From contig CADCVR010000015.1 in assembly GCA_902806205.1 (NCBI GenBank), positions 1 to 36,195 on the forward strand: a stretch of DNA of 36,195 nucleotides. The letters run 5' to 3'. How positions within the stretch are numbered: the first letter of the stretch is position 1; every line of letters begins with the position of its first letter. The position numbers and the translations under genes were made by a program. The DNA is from an uncultured Solirubrobacteraceae bacterium. GTDB taxonomy: Bacteria > Actinomycetota > Thermoleophilia > Solirubrobacterales > Solirubrobacteraceae. Of this stretch, positions 24,481 through 33,169 are shown piece by piece. Below the pieces are notes generated by a model. The model had not been told where the DNA came from. It worked only from the letters and a program-made list of their open reading frames with translations, and searched no databases.

Positions 24481-24690
24481 CGCGCAGGAGACTACCCCGC
24501 CGAGGTCGGGCGGCCAGGCGGGGCGGGGTACGGCCCAGGAAACCCACGGCACGAGATGAGTCTCCTCTCGTGAGGGCTCTCGCGGAAGCGGGATACGGGA
24601 ATCGAAACCGCTTGGCCCGATGTTTTCAGACGCTCTGAGATTCGTTAAGGCCCATGAATACTGGGTTCGCGATGTGAGGTTTCGCGAAGA

Positions 24691-24726
24691 TGCCCCCCAA
24701 GTTGCCCCCGATATTGCCCCCCAAAA
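24691..24726 (+). repeat. Three tandem 12-bp repeats before the integrase
   Basis: TGCCCCCCAAGT (24691-24702), TGCCCCCGATAT (24703-24714) and TGCCCCCCAAAA (24715-24726) follow each other without spacer. All begin TGCCCCC and vary at the AT-rich end. They end 28 bases before the integrase ATG, in the region where integrase arm-type sites or the attachment core are expected. Confidence 0.6.
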
Positions 24727-24754
24727 GGCCTCTGATCGCGTACGCTTCGCCGCG

Positions 24755-26023
24755 ATGAGTCGTCGCGGCTACGGCACCGGGTCGCTGACGACCCGCCCCG
24801 ACAAGCACGGCCGGCAGACGTGGTACGTCCAGTGGCGCAGCGACGGGCGCAAAGTCAAGCGTCGCGTCGGACTCGTGCGCACCGCCGCGGTGCGCGGCGA
24901 CGGCACCTTCACCCGGCCGCAGGCCGAGGCGGAGGTCCGGACGCTCATGGCCGCCCACGCCGAGGCCGCGGCCCGCGCGGCCGACCTGCGCCCGGACGCC
25001 CCTGGCCGCACCTTCGACGAGCTCGCCGATGCCTACCTCGACTATCTCAAGATGATCGGCCGGAAGAACAGCACCATCGGCGACGTTCGCGGACACCTCC
25101 GGCACTGGCTGCGCCCCTACTTCGCCGCGACCCCCGTCGAGGCGATCGAGCGCGACCAGGTCAAGGCACTCGTGCTTCTCATGCTCGACGGCGAGCGTCC
25201 CTCAGGCATAGATCGCGACAAGCCGCTGACCCCGAAGTCGATCCAGAACGTGATCGGGAACCTCTCGGCCATGCTCCGCTGGGCCGAGCGCGAAGGGTGG
25301 CGCCTGGGGAACCCCGCCGAGGGGCTCGACCTGCCAGCGCCGCGTTCCAGCGACGAGATCCGCTGGCTGGAGCCCGATGAGGTCCGCCTGCTGGCCGCGC
25401 ACGCCCATGACAGCCCGTATCAGCACCTCGACCGTGCGCTGTACGTCGTGGCGGCGATGACGGGCCTGCGACAGGGCGAGCTGGTCGAGCTGCGCTGGCG
25501 CGATATCGACTGGACCGCCGGCGCCATCCGCGTGCGCCGTTCCTTCTCCCGTAATGAGCTGGGGACGCCGAAGAGCCGTCGCTCCGTTCGGAGCGTGCCG
25601 ATGGCGGACGACGTCGCGGCCGTCCTCGAGGAGCTCTCGCGCCAGGTCCCCGACGGCGCTGACGACCTCGTCTTCCCGAGTCCACTGACCGGAGGCCACC
25701 TCGCCGCCGCGCAGATGCTTCGCCGGATGCGGCGCGCGCTTCGCGCCGCCGGGCTGGACGAGAGGCACGTCTTTCACGACCTCCGGCACACCTTCGGGAC
25801 GCAGATGGCGGCCCAGGGCGTACCCATGCGGGTCCTGCAGGAGTGGATGGGTCACCGCGACATCGCCACGACCCAGCGCTACGCGGACTACGCCCCCAGG
25901 CACGACGAACGCGCCCTCGTTCAGGCGGCGTTCGCACGCCGGCCGGGGATGCCGCCCGCCGCGCCCGCCGAGAGCTCCGCACGCCACCATGCGTCGACGG
26001 ACGCCGGGTCGAACCTCACGTAG
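24755..26023 (+). CDS. Phage-type tyrosine site-specific integrase
   Basis: 422 codons from ATG 24755; 45 more upstream codons are open but run through the 12-bp repeats. An N-terminal AP2-like arm-binding region (GTGSLTTRPDKHGRQTWYVQ) is followed by a SAM-like core-binding domain (FDELADAYLDYLKMIGRKNS...IQNVIGNLSAMLRWAEREGW). In the catalytic domain are R239 (TGLRQGE), K273 (TPKSRRSVR), H341-x-x-R344 (FHDLRHTFGT), H367 (MGHRD) and the nucleophile Y376 (TTQRYADYAP). All six catalytic residues are present, so it should be active. It integrates and, with an excisionase, excises the element. Its 3' end overlaps the convergent excisionase-like gene by 103 bases. Confidence 0.93.
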   Translation: MSRRGYGTGSLTTRPDKHGRQTWYVQWRSDGRKVKRRVGLVRTAAVRGDGTFTRPQAEAEVRTLMAAHAEAAARAADLRPDAPGRTFDELADAYLDYLKMIGRKNSTIGDVRGHLRHWLRPYFAATPVEAIERDQVKALVLLMLDGERPSGIDRDKPLTPKSIQNVIGNLSAMLRWAEREGWRLGNPAEGLDLPAPRSSDEIRWLEPDEVRLLAAHAHDSPYQHLDRALYVVAAMTGLRQGELVELRWRDIDWTAGAIRVRRSFSRNELGTPKSRRSVRSVPMADDVAAVLEELSRQVPDGADDLVFPSPLTGGHLAAAQMLRRMRRALRAAGLDERHVFHDLRHTFGTQMAAQGVPMRVLQEWMGHRDIATTQRYADYAPRHDERALVQAAFARRPGMPPAAPAESSARHHASTDAGSNLT

Positions 26024-26220
26024 TGCCCGAGGCGCACGTGCGGAAGGACGCCACGCCTGACGGCGCAGCGCACCCACGTCACCGGCACGCCGAGCTGCTC
26101 AGCGACCGCCACCGCGTCCACCAGGCGGGCCGGCGCCCGCCCGGCGATCAGCTCGGCCGTCCGTTGCGCGATCGCCTCAGCGATCTCGGTGCCCACACCC
26201 GCTGTTTGCTCACTCCTCAT
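25921..26220 (-). CDS. Excisionase-like HTH protein
   Basis: 99 codons from ATG 26220. The middle (residues ~32-80) is an HTH_17 winged helix: LVDAVAVAEQLGVPVTWVRC, AVRRGVLPHVRLGHYVRFDP, ASVDAWW. An alanine-rich helix precedes it (TEIAEAIAQRTAELIAG). Proteins like this direct integrase toward excision and often repress it. It is convergent with and overlaps the integrase 3' end, an unusual layout that could let xis transcription reduce integrase mRNA. Confidence 0.75.
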   Translation of the reverse strand: MRSEQTAGVGTEIAEAIAQRTAELIAGRAPARLVDAVAVAEQLGVPVTWVRCAVRRGVLPHVRLGHYVRFDPASVDAWWRAELSAGAAGGIPGRRANAA

Positions 26221-26330
26221 AACCGCCTAGCGACGCTGACGTCCACTTCGTTCACCGCCATGGCGCGGCGGTCGCGCCTACATGCACCGAGCACGGGTCG
26301 TTTCGTGCGGGCCCGCAGTGTGGGTCCGGG

Positions 26331-27017
26331 GTGAGGCTGGCCTACATCGACGAGAGCTACACCGGCGAGAGCTACTGGTTCGGCGCGATCCTCGTGCCCG
26401 AGAACCGAGACGCTGCGCTGCAGCGCGAGGTGCTCTCGATCCCCGCCCGATACGCGGACCACGGCGTGCCGGCCGGTGCGGAGATCCGCGGCTATCCGCT
26501 GTGGAACGCGACGGGCGAGTGGCACGCGCTTGCTCGTGCGCCCTGGCTACGCGGCGACGCCATGCTGCGCACCGCCCAGACGATCCGACGCGCGGGCGCG
26601 GACATCGTGTTCGTCGGCATCGACCGCAGGGCGGACCCGACCCGGCGCCGGCTGGACGTAGCGCGCGCCCACGCCGTCGACGTCATGCTGAGCGCCTTGG
26701 AACGCCAGTGCGCCGATCGGCTCGGCGAACGCTGCCTGCTCATCTTCGACGAGGAGACCAGCAGCTTGCGGCAGCTCTTCGATGTTGTCCACCGCCACCA
26801 TCGCGCCACGCTGATGAGCGGCGCCGACCCGATGATCGTCGAGAGGCCCGTCATGGCCCCCAGCGCCGAGACGCCGGGAGTTCAGGTGGCCGATGTGACC
26901 GTGTACCTCCGCCAACGCGATCACGCCGGACGCGAACGCGACCCGCGAGCACAGGCAACGCGCGACCGGTTGCTCGCGGAGATCCAGAGCGCGATTGTCT
27001 GCGACATTGTGCCGTAG
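26331..27017 (+). CDS. DUF3800 domain protein (RNase H-like fold)
   Basis: 228 codons from GTG 26331; no ribosome site is visible. The opening MRLAYIDESYTGESYWFGAI is the DUF3800 signature with the first catalytic-type aspartate. Acidic residues follow in IVFVGIDRRADPTRR and CLLIFDEETSSLRQLFD, and the end has GVQVADVTVYLRQRD, where Q-x-A-D is the last conserved acid. The fold is predicted to be RNase H-like and metal-dependent. Members are frequent in mobile elements and abortive-infection-type loci; no activity is established for this one. Here it is cargo of the integrase-bearing element and is followed by a hairpin. Confidence 0.8.
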   Translation: MRLAYIDESYTGESYWFGAILVPENRDAALQREVLSIPARYADHGVPAGAEIRGYPLWNATGEWHALARAPWLRGDAMLRTAQTIRRAGADIVFVGIDRRADPTRRRLDVARAHAVDVMLSALERQCADRLGERCLLIFDEETSSLRQLFDVVHRHHRATLMSGADPMIVERPVMAPSAETPGVQVADVTVYLRQRDHAGRERDPRAQATRDRLLAEIQSAIVCDIVP

Positions 27018-27024
27018 ACGCGAC

Positions 27025-27050
27025 GAAGGCCGTCCGGGTGGGCGGCCTTC
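27025..27050 (+). terminator. Terminator hairpin after the DUF3800 gene
   Basis: GAAGGCCG at 27025-27032 and CGGCCTTC at 27043-27050 form a perfect 8-bp stem with a 10-base loop, seven bases past the stop codon. No T-run follows. Confidence 0.6.
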
Positions 27051-27231
27051 GCGTGGTTGCAAGAGCCTGGTGGCCGCTCGCATACCGAGGGTAGCGCGCA
27101 GCCCCTCGCCCAGCAAGCCGGCCGGCGGACCGCGGAAATCGGCGGGTCAGCTCCACGTGCAAGCAGGCGACCTTGCCGGCGCGCGACAGGAACGTGCGCG
27201 CAGACTTCGCCGCTGGCTCCGCTCACCGTCA

Positions 27232-28266
27232 CGTCGAAGCAGTCGGATGGTCTGCCGCTGCTAGCGCCGCAGCTAGCTGTTGAGCCCGGTGACCTCCCGA
27301 ACGCGTGTGAGGGGAGTTCGGTCGCCGAGGGCGCTGTGGGTGCGCCGCTCGTTGTAGTGGCGCATCCAGTGTGGCAGCGATGCCCGACGTGCATCGCTTG
27401 AGGCGTATTCGAGCGCGTAAGCCCATTCGCGTTGTAGCGTCTGCTGGTAGCGCTCGACCTTGCCGTTGGTGCGGGGCGTGTAGGGCCGGGTGCGCAGGTG
27501 GCCGATCGAGCGGCGATCAAGCAGCTCGCGCAGAGAGCGGCTGTTGACGTAGGCAAACGCGTTGTCGGTCATCAACCGCTCGGCGACCACGCCGTGGTTG
27601 AGAAAGAAGTCCAGGGCGCGCTCGGTAAACGCGGTGACGGTGTCGGCACGTTCGTCGTCGTGCAACTCGCTGTAAGCCAGCCTGGAGCAGTCGTCGACGA
27701 TCGAATGGCAGTACTCCCAGCCGACGCGGCGCGAGCGCCGGGTGCGATCGCCGGTCACCTTGTGGCCGGGCTCGGTGAACTTGCCGAACTTCTTGACGTC
27801 CATGTGTAGCAGCTGGCCCGGGCACGGCCACTGGTAGCGCACGATCGCGGGGCGCTCAAGAGCCGGGCGGCGTGAGCAGCCGCCGCGCCGCAAGACCTGA
27901 TGGACCGTCGAGTGCGGGCGTGTGATCGTCGGCTCATCGGCGAGCCTGCGCGGACTCCAGCCCGTGCTCTCGCGCAGCTCACAGATCCGTGCGGCCTCCT
28001 CGACTGGGACCTGCGCCGGTGAGTGCTGCGGCCGGCTGGAGCGCTCAGCCAGGCACGCCAGCGACGCCTGCTCGGCGGCAGTCGCCTCGCGCCAGCGACC
28101 CACCCACTCCCAAACGGTGGACTTCGACACCTTCGCCCAGGCCGCGGCCTGGGCGAACGTGTCGCCTTCCTGCACGACACGACGTACGACCATCCACCGT
28201 CCAAGCGGCGTGTGACGGGCTTTATGGTGCGGCACTCCGGGCCTCCTTGAGGGGTGAGCTTCGACA
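27232..28266 (-). mobile_element. IS481-family insertion sequence
   Basis: About 1035 bases containing one transposase gene. Inward-facing ends share GTCGAAGC: 27233-27240 on the left and, on the minus strand, 28265-28258 on the right. The right end reads TGTCGAAGC, with the TGT start usual for this family; the left reads CGTCGAAGC, one mismatch. Target-site duplication is not evident, so the limits are provisional. It sits between the DUF3800 gene and the relaxase region of the larger element. Confidence 0.55.
27273..28235 (-). CDS. IS481-family transposase
   Basis: 320 codons from GTG 28235, with AAGGAGG seven bases upstream. The N-terminal HTH is TPLGRWMVVRRVVQEGDTFA, QAAAWAKVSKSTVWEWVGRW. 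A second helical domain follows (ARICELRESTGWSPRRLADE). The rve catalytic core has D146 (LLHMDVKKFGK), D224 (ERLMTDNAFAY) and E261 (RTNGKVERYQQ), a complete DDE triad. The C-terminal signature HYNERRTHSALGDRTPLTRV is intact. The enzyme mobilises the insertion sequence by cut-and-join or copy chemistry. It is full length and probably active. Confidence 0.92.
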   Translation of the reverse strand: MPHHKARHTPLGRWMVVRRVVQEGDTFAQAAAWAKVSKSTVWEWVGRWREATAAEQASLACLAERSSRPQHSPAQVPVEEAARICELRESTGWSPRRLADEPTITRPHSTVHQVLRRGGCSRRPALERPAIVRYQWPCPGQLLHMDVKKFGKFTEPGHKVTGDRTRRSRRVGWEYCHSIVDDCSRLAYSELHDDERADTVTAFTERALDFFLNHGVVAERLMTDNAFAYVNSRSLRELLDRRSIGHLRTRPYTPRTNGKVERYQQTLQREWAYALEYASSDARRASLPHWMRHYNERRTHSALGDRTPLTRVREVTGLNS

Positions 28267-28775
28267 CCCACACCTTCTCGGCAGGCCCGGACCTACTACC
28301 TCACGCCGTTCGGAACGTCCCTGGGCACGTCATCTAGCTCGCGTGCTAGCCAGCGAGCACGCTTGCCTCGCAGCAAGGCGTCCCGTCCGCCCGAAGGCTC
28401 GAGCGCCTGCTTGCCCGCACAACGCACTGCTCGCCCGAAAGCCTGCCGGCACGCCCCCGTGCGCGGCGTCGGGCTCGACCGCAGGCCCCTCGACGGCCCG
28501 CGGCACCGGTTGCCCGTGCGCGGGTTGCCAGCCCCCCGGTCAACGGCACCCCAGATCCCGACGGGCTGCCCGGGCGCCAAGCGCAGGGCTCTCGCCCTGA
28601 TTGCGGGGAACCGCTGGGCGTGGGGCGGGATGCCACGTGGCGGACACCGAGGAAGAGAGGAGCAGGCCGCGTTGTGCGACCGCGGTGATACGGACGCACG
28701 CCTGCGTCCATGCCATGGCCGTGACGGCAGGAGTGCCGGGCGTGGTCGGTCGCGCTCGTGGGGTCCCAGCGCCCA

Positions 28776-28792
28776 GGGGCCCACAGGGCCCC
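28776..28792. repeat. Perfect GGGGCCC/GGGCCCC hairpin
   Basis: GGGGCCC at 28776-28782 and GGGCCCC at 28786-28792 separated by ACA. A tight 7-bp stem with a 3-base loop in the non-coding stretch before the relaxase. Could be a terminator or part of a transfer origin; nothing decides between them. Confidence 0.4.
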
Positions 28793-28901
28793 AAGCCGCA
28801 GACCTCAGACCACGGCCAAAGCCGACGCCTCACGCCATGCCCGAGCCGTTCGCGCCGCAGCGCCCCGGGGCGAATCGGTGGGGCGTGTCGCTAGAAGGAG
28901 C

Positions 28902-29207
28902 ATGAGCCAAGAACCGCGCATCGCGACGGCCACGAAAACGGCCCGGCCGTTGGGGGTCGCGTCAAGCAGCATGAGCCCGCCGAGCAACCCGTCCCGGGGC
29001 AGCGAGCGGTTCGACCCGCTCGCCATCGACTGCCCGAGGTGCGGAGCCCCGACCAGAACGCGCTGCCGCGACGCCTACTCCCAACGCCCGGCCCGGCGAG
29101 GATTGCGTGACCCCCAGCGGCCGGCCCGCCCGCCGGCTGCAACCGCGCGCCGTAGCGCGGCCGCGGGGGAGCGCTGGCCCCCGACCGGCCCGACGACTTC
29201 GATCTGA
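28902..29207 (+). pseudogene. Cys4 zinc-ribbon remnant
   Basis: From ATG 28902 the frame reads MSQEPRIATATKTARPLGVA and then SERFDPLAIDCPRCGAPTRT, RCRDAYSQRPARR. The C-x-x-C-G-A-P-x-x-x-x-C-R motif matches short zinc-finger proteins of actinobacterial phages and plasmids, where one or two more histidine/arginine ligands follow. Here the sequence turns into low-complexity RP-rich residues, so the true 3' end has probably shifted frame. AAGGAG is only one base from the ATG, too close to be a good ribosome site. Confidence 0.35.
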
Positions 29208-29991
29208 CGGGGGACTCCGACCGCGCCTCGGGCGGACCACGCCGGCTTGGGCTTGCCGCACTTGGTGGCCACCCGCTTGCGCTGAGCATCACCCTCGACA
29301 CCCGGCTCCACGCCGGCGGCGACCACGGTCGCGGCCGCCGAGCCGAGCCCGGAAGGCTCGTCAAGAGCACCGCTGACCCCGATCTGGCCGGCAGTTACAT
29401 CACCGTCTACGTCGGTGCCCCGGCCGGCCCCCCCGGGTCGCCGCCAGCGGCGCGGGACAGCTACCGGTCAGAGAGGCCCGCACGGCCTGTCGCTTGACGA
29501 CGAACGGCCGCGCTGCCCGGAGCTGGCCCGCCGCGCCTGCAGTTCGCTGACCTCGTCGACGTTCCTGCCCGCCGCTTCAACGTCCTCGCACGCCCGCTAC
29601 GCAGCCTCTGGCGATGCGCGCCCGGCCGGCCGCATCGACGCCCGGCACCTCCGGGGTCGCCCCCGCCCGCGGGCAACGCCTGAGCGGCCAGCGCCGAGCA
29701 CATCACCAAACCCGACCGCGACCACTTCGGCGCTACGGACCAAAGACCTCCCTCGGCCTCACGCCATCCACAAGTCCTAGGCAGGACGACAGCGGCACGA
29801 GTGACCTCGTCCGGCAACAGCCGGCGAGCCTAGACGGTCGCTCGACCCCCAACCGAGCCGCCATCGAACAACAGACGACCGACCGTCTCGGCACCTTCGA
29901 GCCCTTGCCTGCCCAGGAGCCGAGATCGGAACACACACTTGCACTGAGTGCGAGACGCGTGAACGCGAACGGCCCGCGGGGCGCTTCCCGT

Positions 29992-32900
29992 GTGGTGCTG
30001 ACCACCGGGAAGATGAGCGGCAACCGTGCCGCCTACTACGAGGACGTCGCCGACGGCCGCGAGGACTACTACGCCGAGACCACCCCCACGGACGACAACG
30101 GCGACGACCCTACGGGCGGTGATGAGGACGCCCGAGGCCGCTGGATCGGCCAGGGCGCCGAGCAGCTCGGACTTCACGGCAGCCTGGTCCGCGGGGAGCT
30201 CTCGCGGTTGGTGAGCGATCTGCATCCGTGGACCGGGGAGCTGCTTGGGGCGCGCAAGCGGATGACCGCCACCCACCGCGACGGCCCCAACGCCAAGCGG
30301 ATCAGCGTCGCGCCGGTCTCCGGCTGGGATCTCACCTTCTCGGCGCCCAAGAGCGTCTCGGTCCTCTACGCCATCGCCGACTCCGACATACGCGACGCAG
30401 TCCGCGACGCCCATGACGAGGCGGTCAGCGACGCGCTGGCGTTCGTTGAGCGTCACGCCGCGTTCACTCGCCGCGGGGCCGGGGGCGTCGACATCGTGCC
30501 CGGCGACGGGTTCATCGCCGCCGCCTTCCGTCACGTCACCTCCAGGGCCGGCGACCCGCAACTGCATTCCCACGTGGTGGTTTCGAATCTGGTTCAGGCC
30601 GCTGGGCGCTACACGCGCCTGGACGGGCGGCCGTTGCTGGGGATGCTGAGGACCGGCGGCTATGTCTATCAGGCCGCGTTGCGCGAGAAGCTCAGCGAAC
30701 GCCTTGGCGTGCAGTGGGGAGCGGTGGTCAACGGGCACGCCGACCTAATCGGCGTCCCCGAGGCCGCGTTGGCGGCGTTTAGCCGGCGCTCGGAGGAGAT
30801 CGCCGCGCGGATGGCCGAGCGCGGGGAGACCTCCGCCAAGGCGGCGCAAACCGCCGCGCTGGCCACGCGGGCGGCCAAGGACTACGCCGTCAGCACGCAC
30901 GAGCTGCGAGACCGCTGGCAAGCGGTCGCCGCCGAACACGGGCTCACCCGCGGCCAAGTGGCCGACGTCCTGAACCACGCGAGCCCAATGCCCCCGTCGG
31001 ATGACCGGCTTCGCGAGATCGCCGCGCACCTCGTCGGCCCGCGCGGCCTGACCGCGGAGAACTCCGCATTCGCCATCCGCGACGTGGTCCGCGCCTGGCC
31101 GCAGGCGCACCCCGCCGGCGCGACCCCCGAACGCCTGGAGCAGTTGGCGGAGTGGACGCTCTTGCAGCCCGGCGTGCGGGAGATCGACGGCACCGCCCAC
31201 GGCGCCGTCTACTCGACGCAGGAGCTCCTCGACCTCGAGACCAGCCTGATCGAGCAGGCCACCCGGCGCGCCGACGACGGCGTGGCCATCGCCTCACCCG
31301 AGCATGTCGAGGCGGCGCTCGCGCGGCGCCCGTCGATCAGCGATGAGCAGGCCGCGATGGTCCGTTCGCTGACTGGCACCGGGGCCGGGATCGAACTGGT
31401 CCGCGGGTATGCCGGGACCGGCAAGACGTTCGCCCTGGAGGCCGCCCGCGAAGCCTGGCAAGCCGGCGGCACGCGCGTGGTCGGCGCCGCGTTGGCCGGC
31501 AAGGCCGCCGAGGGCCTGCAGGCCGGGTCGGGGATCGCCTCGAGCACGATCGTTCGTCTGCTCGACGACCTGGACCGCGGGCACGGCCTGCCGCGCGGCG
31601 GGGTGCTCGTCGTCGACGAGGCCGGCATGGTCGGTACTCGTACCCTCCACCAACTCGCCACCCACACCGCGAAGGCGGGCGCCAAGCTCGTGCTCGTCGG
31701 TGACGACGCCCAGCTCCCGGAGCTTGAGGCCGGCGGCTCCTTCACCGCGCTGGCCCACGCGACCACCGTCAGCGAGCTTGTCGAGGTGCGCCGCCAACGC
31801 GACCCCGCAGACATCGAATTGCTCTCAAGGGTCCGCCACGGCCACGCCGACCAGGCCCTCCAAGTTCTCTCCGCGTCGAACCGCGTCGTCGCTGGGGCGA
31901 CCGGGGAGCAGACCCGCGAACTCTTGGTCCGCGACTGGCTGCGCGACCAGCAGAGCCTGGGTGGGCGCGGCGTGATCGTCGTGCGCTCGCGCAGCGACGA
32001 GCGCGACCTCAACCAACGCGCCCGCGCCCAACTGCGCCCGCACGGCCTCCTCGGCCCCGACCTCGTCGAGGTCGAGGGGCGCGCCTTCGCAGAAGGCGAC
32101 CGGGTCATCTGCGGGCGTAACCGCCCGAGCCTGGGCGTCACCAACGGCACCACCGCCACCGTTGAGGCCTACCACAACGGCGTGCTGCAGCTGCGCACCG
32201 ACACCGGCACTCAGGTCGCACTGCCCGGCGCCTATATCACGGGCCGGCGACCCGACGGCCGCGCCTTCCTCGAGCACGCCTACGCGACGACGACCGCACG
32301 CGCTCAGGGCGCCACCTGGCAGCGCTCCTACGTCCTAGCCGACCAGGGCACCTACCAGCAGGAGGCCTACACCCAGCTTTCACGCCACACCGACCAGATC
32401 CGCCTCTACGCCCTCGCCGCCGACCATCTGCCCGACGACGCCGCCCCCGACGAACTCCAACACGCCGCCCCCACCGAGGACGACCCGCTCGCCGCGCTCG
32501 CACGCGCGATGAGCCGCTCACGAGCCAAGAGCACCGCGACCGACCTCGCCGCGCAGGCCGCCAGCCTGCGCCTGGCCGACACCGCCGCGCTGACCGGAGA
32601 ACTCCAGCAGCTCGAAGGACAGCTGCAGGCGCCGGCGATGCGAGTGCGGCGCGCCGAGACGCTCGACACGCAGCTCAAGCGCGACACCCAGTCGCTGAGG
32701 CGCCTGGTCGACCGCGCCGAGCAAGACGACATCTCGCGGGCCCAGCGCGACGCGATCGACAAGCTCACCCACCGCATCCAAGCGGCCCGCAGCCACCGCG
32801 AACAGCTCGGTGACCTCCAGCCCTTCCAAGTTCCACTCCAACGCGCACAAGCCGTCCGCGGCGAGCTGCACCGCCGAACGGCCATCCAGATCAGCACCCG

Positions 32901-33081
32901 AGTCCGCAGTGCCGCGCTGGACCCCCCAGGCCATCTCGTCAGCGTCCTCGGGGCGCGCCCCCACGAGGCCGAAGGCCGCGCCGCTTGGGACCGCGAAGCG
33001 CAGATCATCGAAACCTACCGCCACCGCTACGCCCCCGACCTACCGGAAAGAGCTCGGTCTCGGGCCGGTGCAGACCGCTAG
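29992..33081 (+). CDS. MobF-family conjugative relaxase-helicase (TrwC/TraI-like)
   Basis: 1029 codons from GTG 29992 (or GTG 29995); the frame is open upstream but not family-like. The N-terminal relaxase domain has Y15-Y16 and Y26-Y27 (AAYYEDVADGREDYY), paired tyrosines as used in MobF nicking, and the three-histidine metal site H181 (FRHVTSR), H192 and H194 (DPQLHSHVVVSN). The SF1 helicase has Walker A at ~472-479 (GYAGTGKT), Walker B with D542 (VLVVDEAGMVG), motif III VLVGDDAQLPELEAGGSF and late motifs TARAQGATW and YTQLSRHTDQIRLY. It nicks the transfer origin, stays bound to the 5' end and unwinds the strand. The C-terminus seems altered by a frameshift near 33045. No coupling protein gene is nearby. 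Confidence 0.92.
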   Translation: MVLTTGKMSGNRAAYYEDVADGREDYYAETTPTDDNGDDPTGGDEDARGRWIGQGAEQLGLHGSLVRGELSRLVSDLHPWTGELLGARKRMTATHRDGPNAKRISVAPVSGWDLTFSAPKSVSVLYAIADSDIRDAVRDAHDEAVSDALAFVERHAAFTRRGAGGVDIVPGDGFIAAAFRHVTSRAGDPQLHSHVVVSNLVQAAGRYTRLDGRPLLGMLRTGGYVYQAALREKLSERLGVQWGAVVNGHADLIGVPEAALAAFSRRSEEIAARMAERGETSAKAAQTAALATRAAKDYAVSTHELRDRWQAVAAEHGLTRGQVADVLNHASPMPPSDDRLREIAAHLVGPRGLTAENSAFAIRDVVRAWPQAHPAGATPERLEQLAEWTLLQPGVREIDGTAHGAVYSTQELLDLETSLIEQATRRADDGVAIASPEHVEAALARRPSISDEQAAMVRSLTGTGAGIELVRGYAGTGKTFALEAAREAWQAGGTRVVGAALAGKAAEGLQAGSGIASSTIVRLLDDLDRGHGLPRGGVLVVDEAGMVGTRTLHQLATHTAKAGAKLVLVGDDAQLPELEAGGSFTALAHATTVSELVEVRRQRDPADIELLSRVRHGHADQALQVLSASNRVVAGATGEQTRELLVRDWLRDQQSLGGRGVIVVRSRSDERDLNQRARAQLRPHGLLGPDLVEVEGRAFAEGDRVICGRNRPSLGVTNGTTATVEAYHNGVLQLRTDTGTQVALPGAYITGRRPDGRAFLEHAYATTTARAQGATWQRSYVLADQGTYQQEAYTQLSRHTDQIRLYALAADHLPDDAAPDELQHAAPTEDDPLAALARAMSRSRAKSTATDLAAQAASLRLADTAALTGELQQLEGQLQAPAMRVRRAETLDTQLKRDTQSLRRLVDRAEQDDISRAQRDAIDKLTHRIQAARSHREQLGDLQPFQVPLQRAQAVRGELHRRTAIQISTRVRSAALDPPGHLVSVLGARPHEAEGRAAWDREAQIIETYRHRYAPDLPERARSRAGADR

Positions 33082-33169
33082 CGCAACGCGCGCCTGGCAC
33101 GCATTTGACCACCAACTCGAACTCGTGCTCGCCGCGCTCGACCGACCCGAACCGCGCCGAAGCTTGTAA
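33049..33169 (+). pseudogene. Out-of-frame original C-terminus of the relaxase
   Basis: In another plus frame, KELGLGPVQTASATRAWHAF and DHQLELVLAALDRPEPRRSL run to a TAA at 33167-33169. This continues the charged C-terminal region of the relaxase far better than its current in-frame tail (ERARSRAGADR). A one-base insertion near 33047 (or loss of two) separates the two. The restored protein would be about 28 residues longer. Confidence 0.5.

Larger units (their letters stand above)
28267..29991. other. Gene-poor 1.7-kb stretch upstream of the relaxase
   Basis: No intact gene is supported. Two plus-strand scraps look translated. At 28902-29207 there is a Cys4 ribbon (LAIDCPRCGAPTRTRCRD, like small phage/plasmid zinc-finger proteins) with a degenerate tail. 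At 29156-29497 an open frame without a start includes GRLVKSTADPDLAGSYITVY. The rest is low-complexity GC-rich DNA. A MobF relaxase acts at an oriT usually placed just upstream of its gene, so the transfer origin is probably in this stretch. Confidence 0.5.

Noticed and set aside
22456-24573. Long plus-strand frame (507 codons) opposite the histidine kinase
   Set aside because: Antisense shadow of a gene with clear PAS, GAF, HisKA and HATPase motifs.
24570-24600. tRNA-like T-loop (minus strand GGTTTCGATTCCCG) near the element's left end
   Set aside because: The T-stem does not pair properly and no D- or anticodon arm follows; could be a remnant att site but not a tRNA gene.
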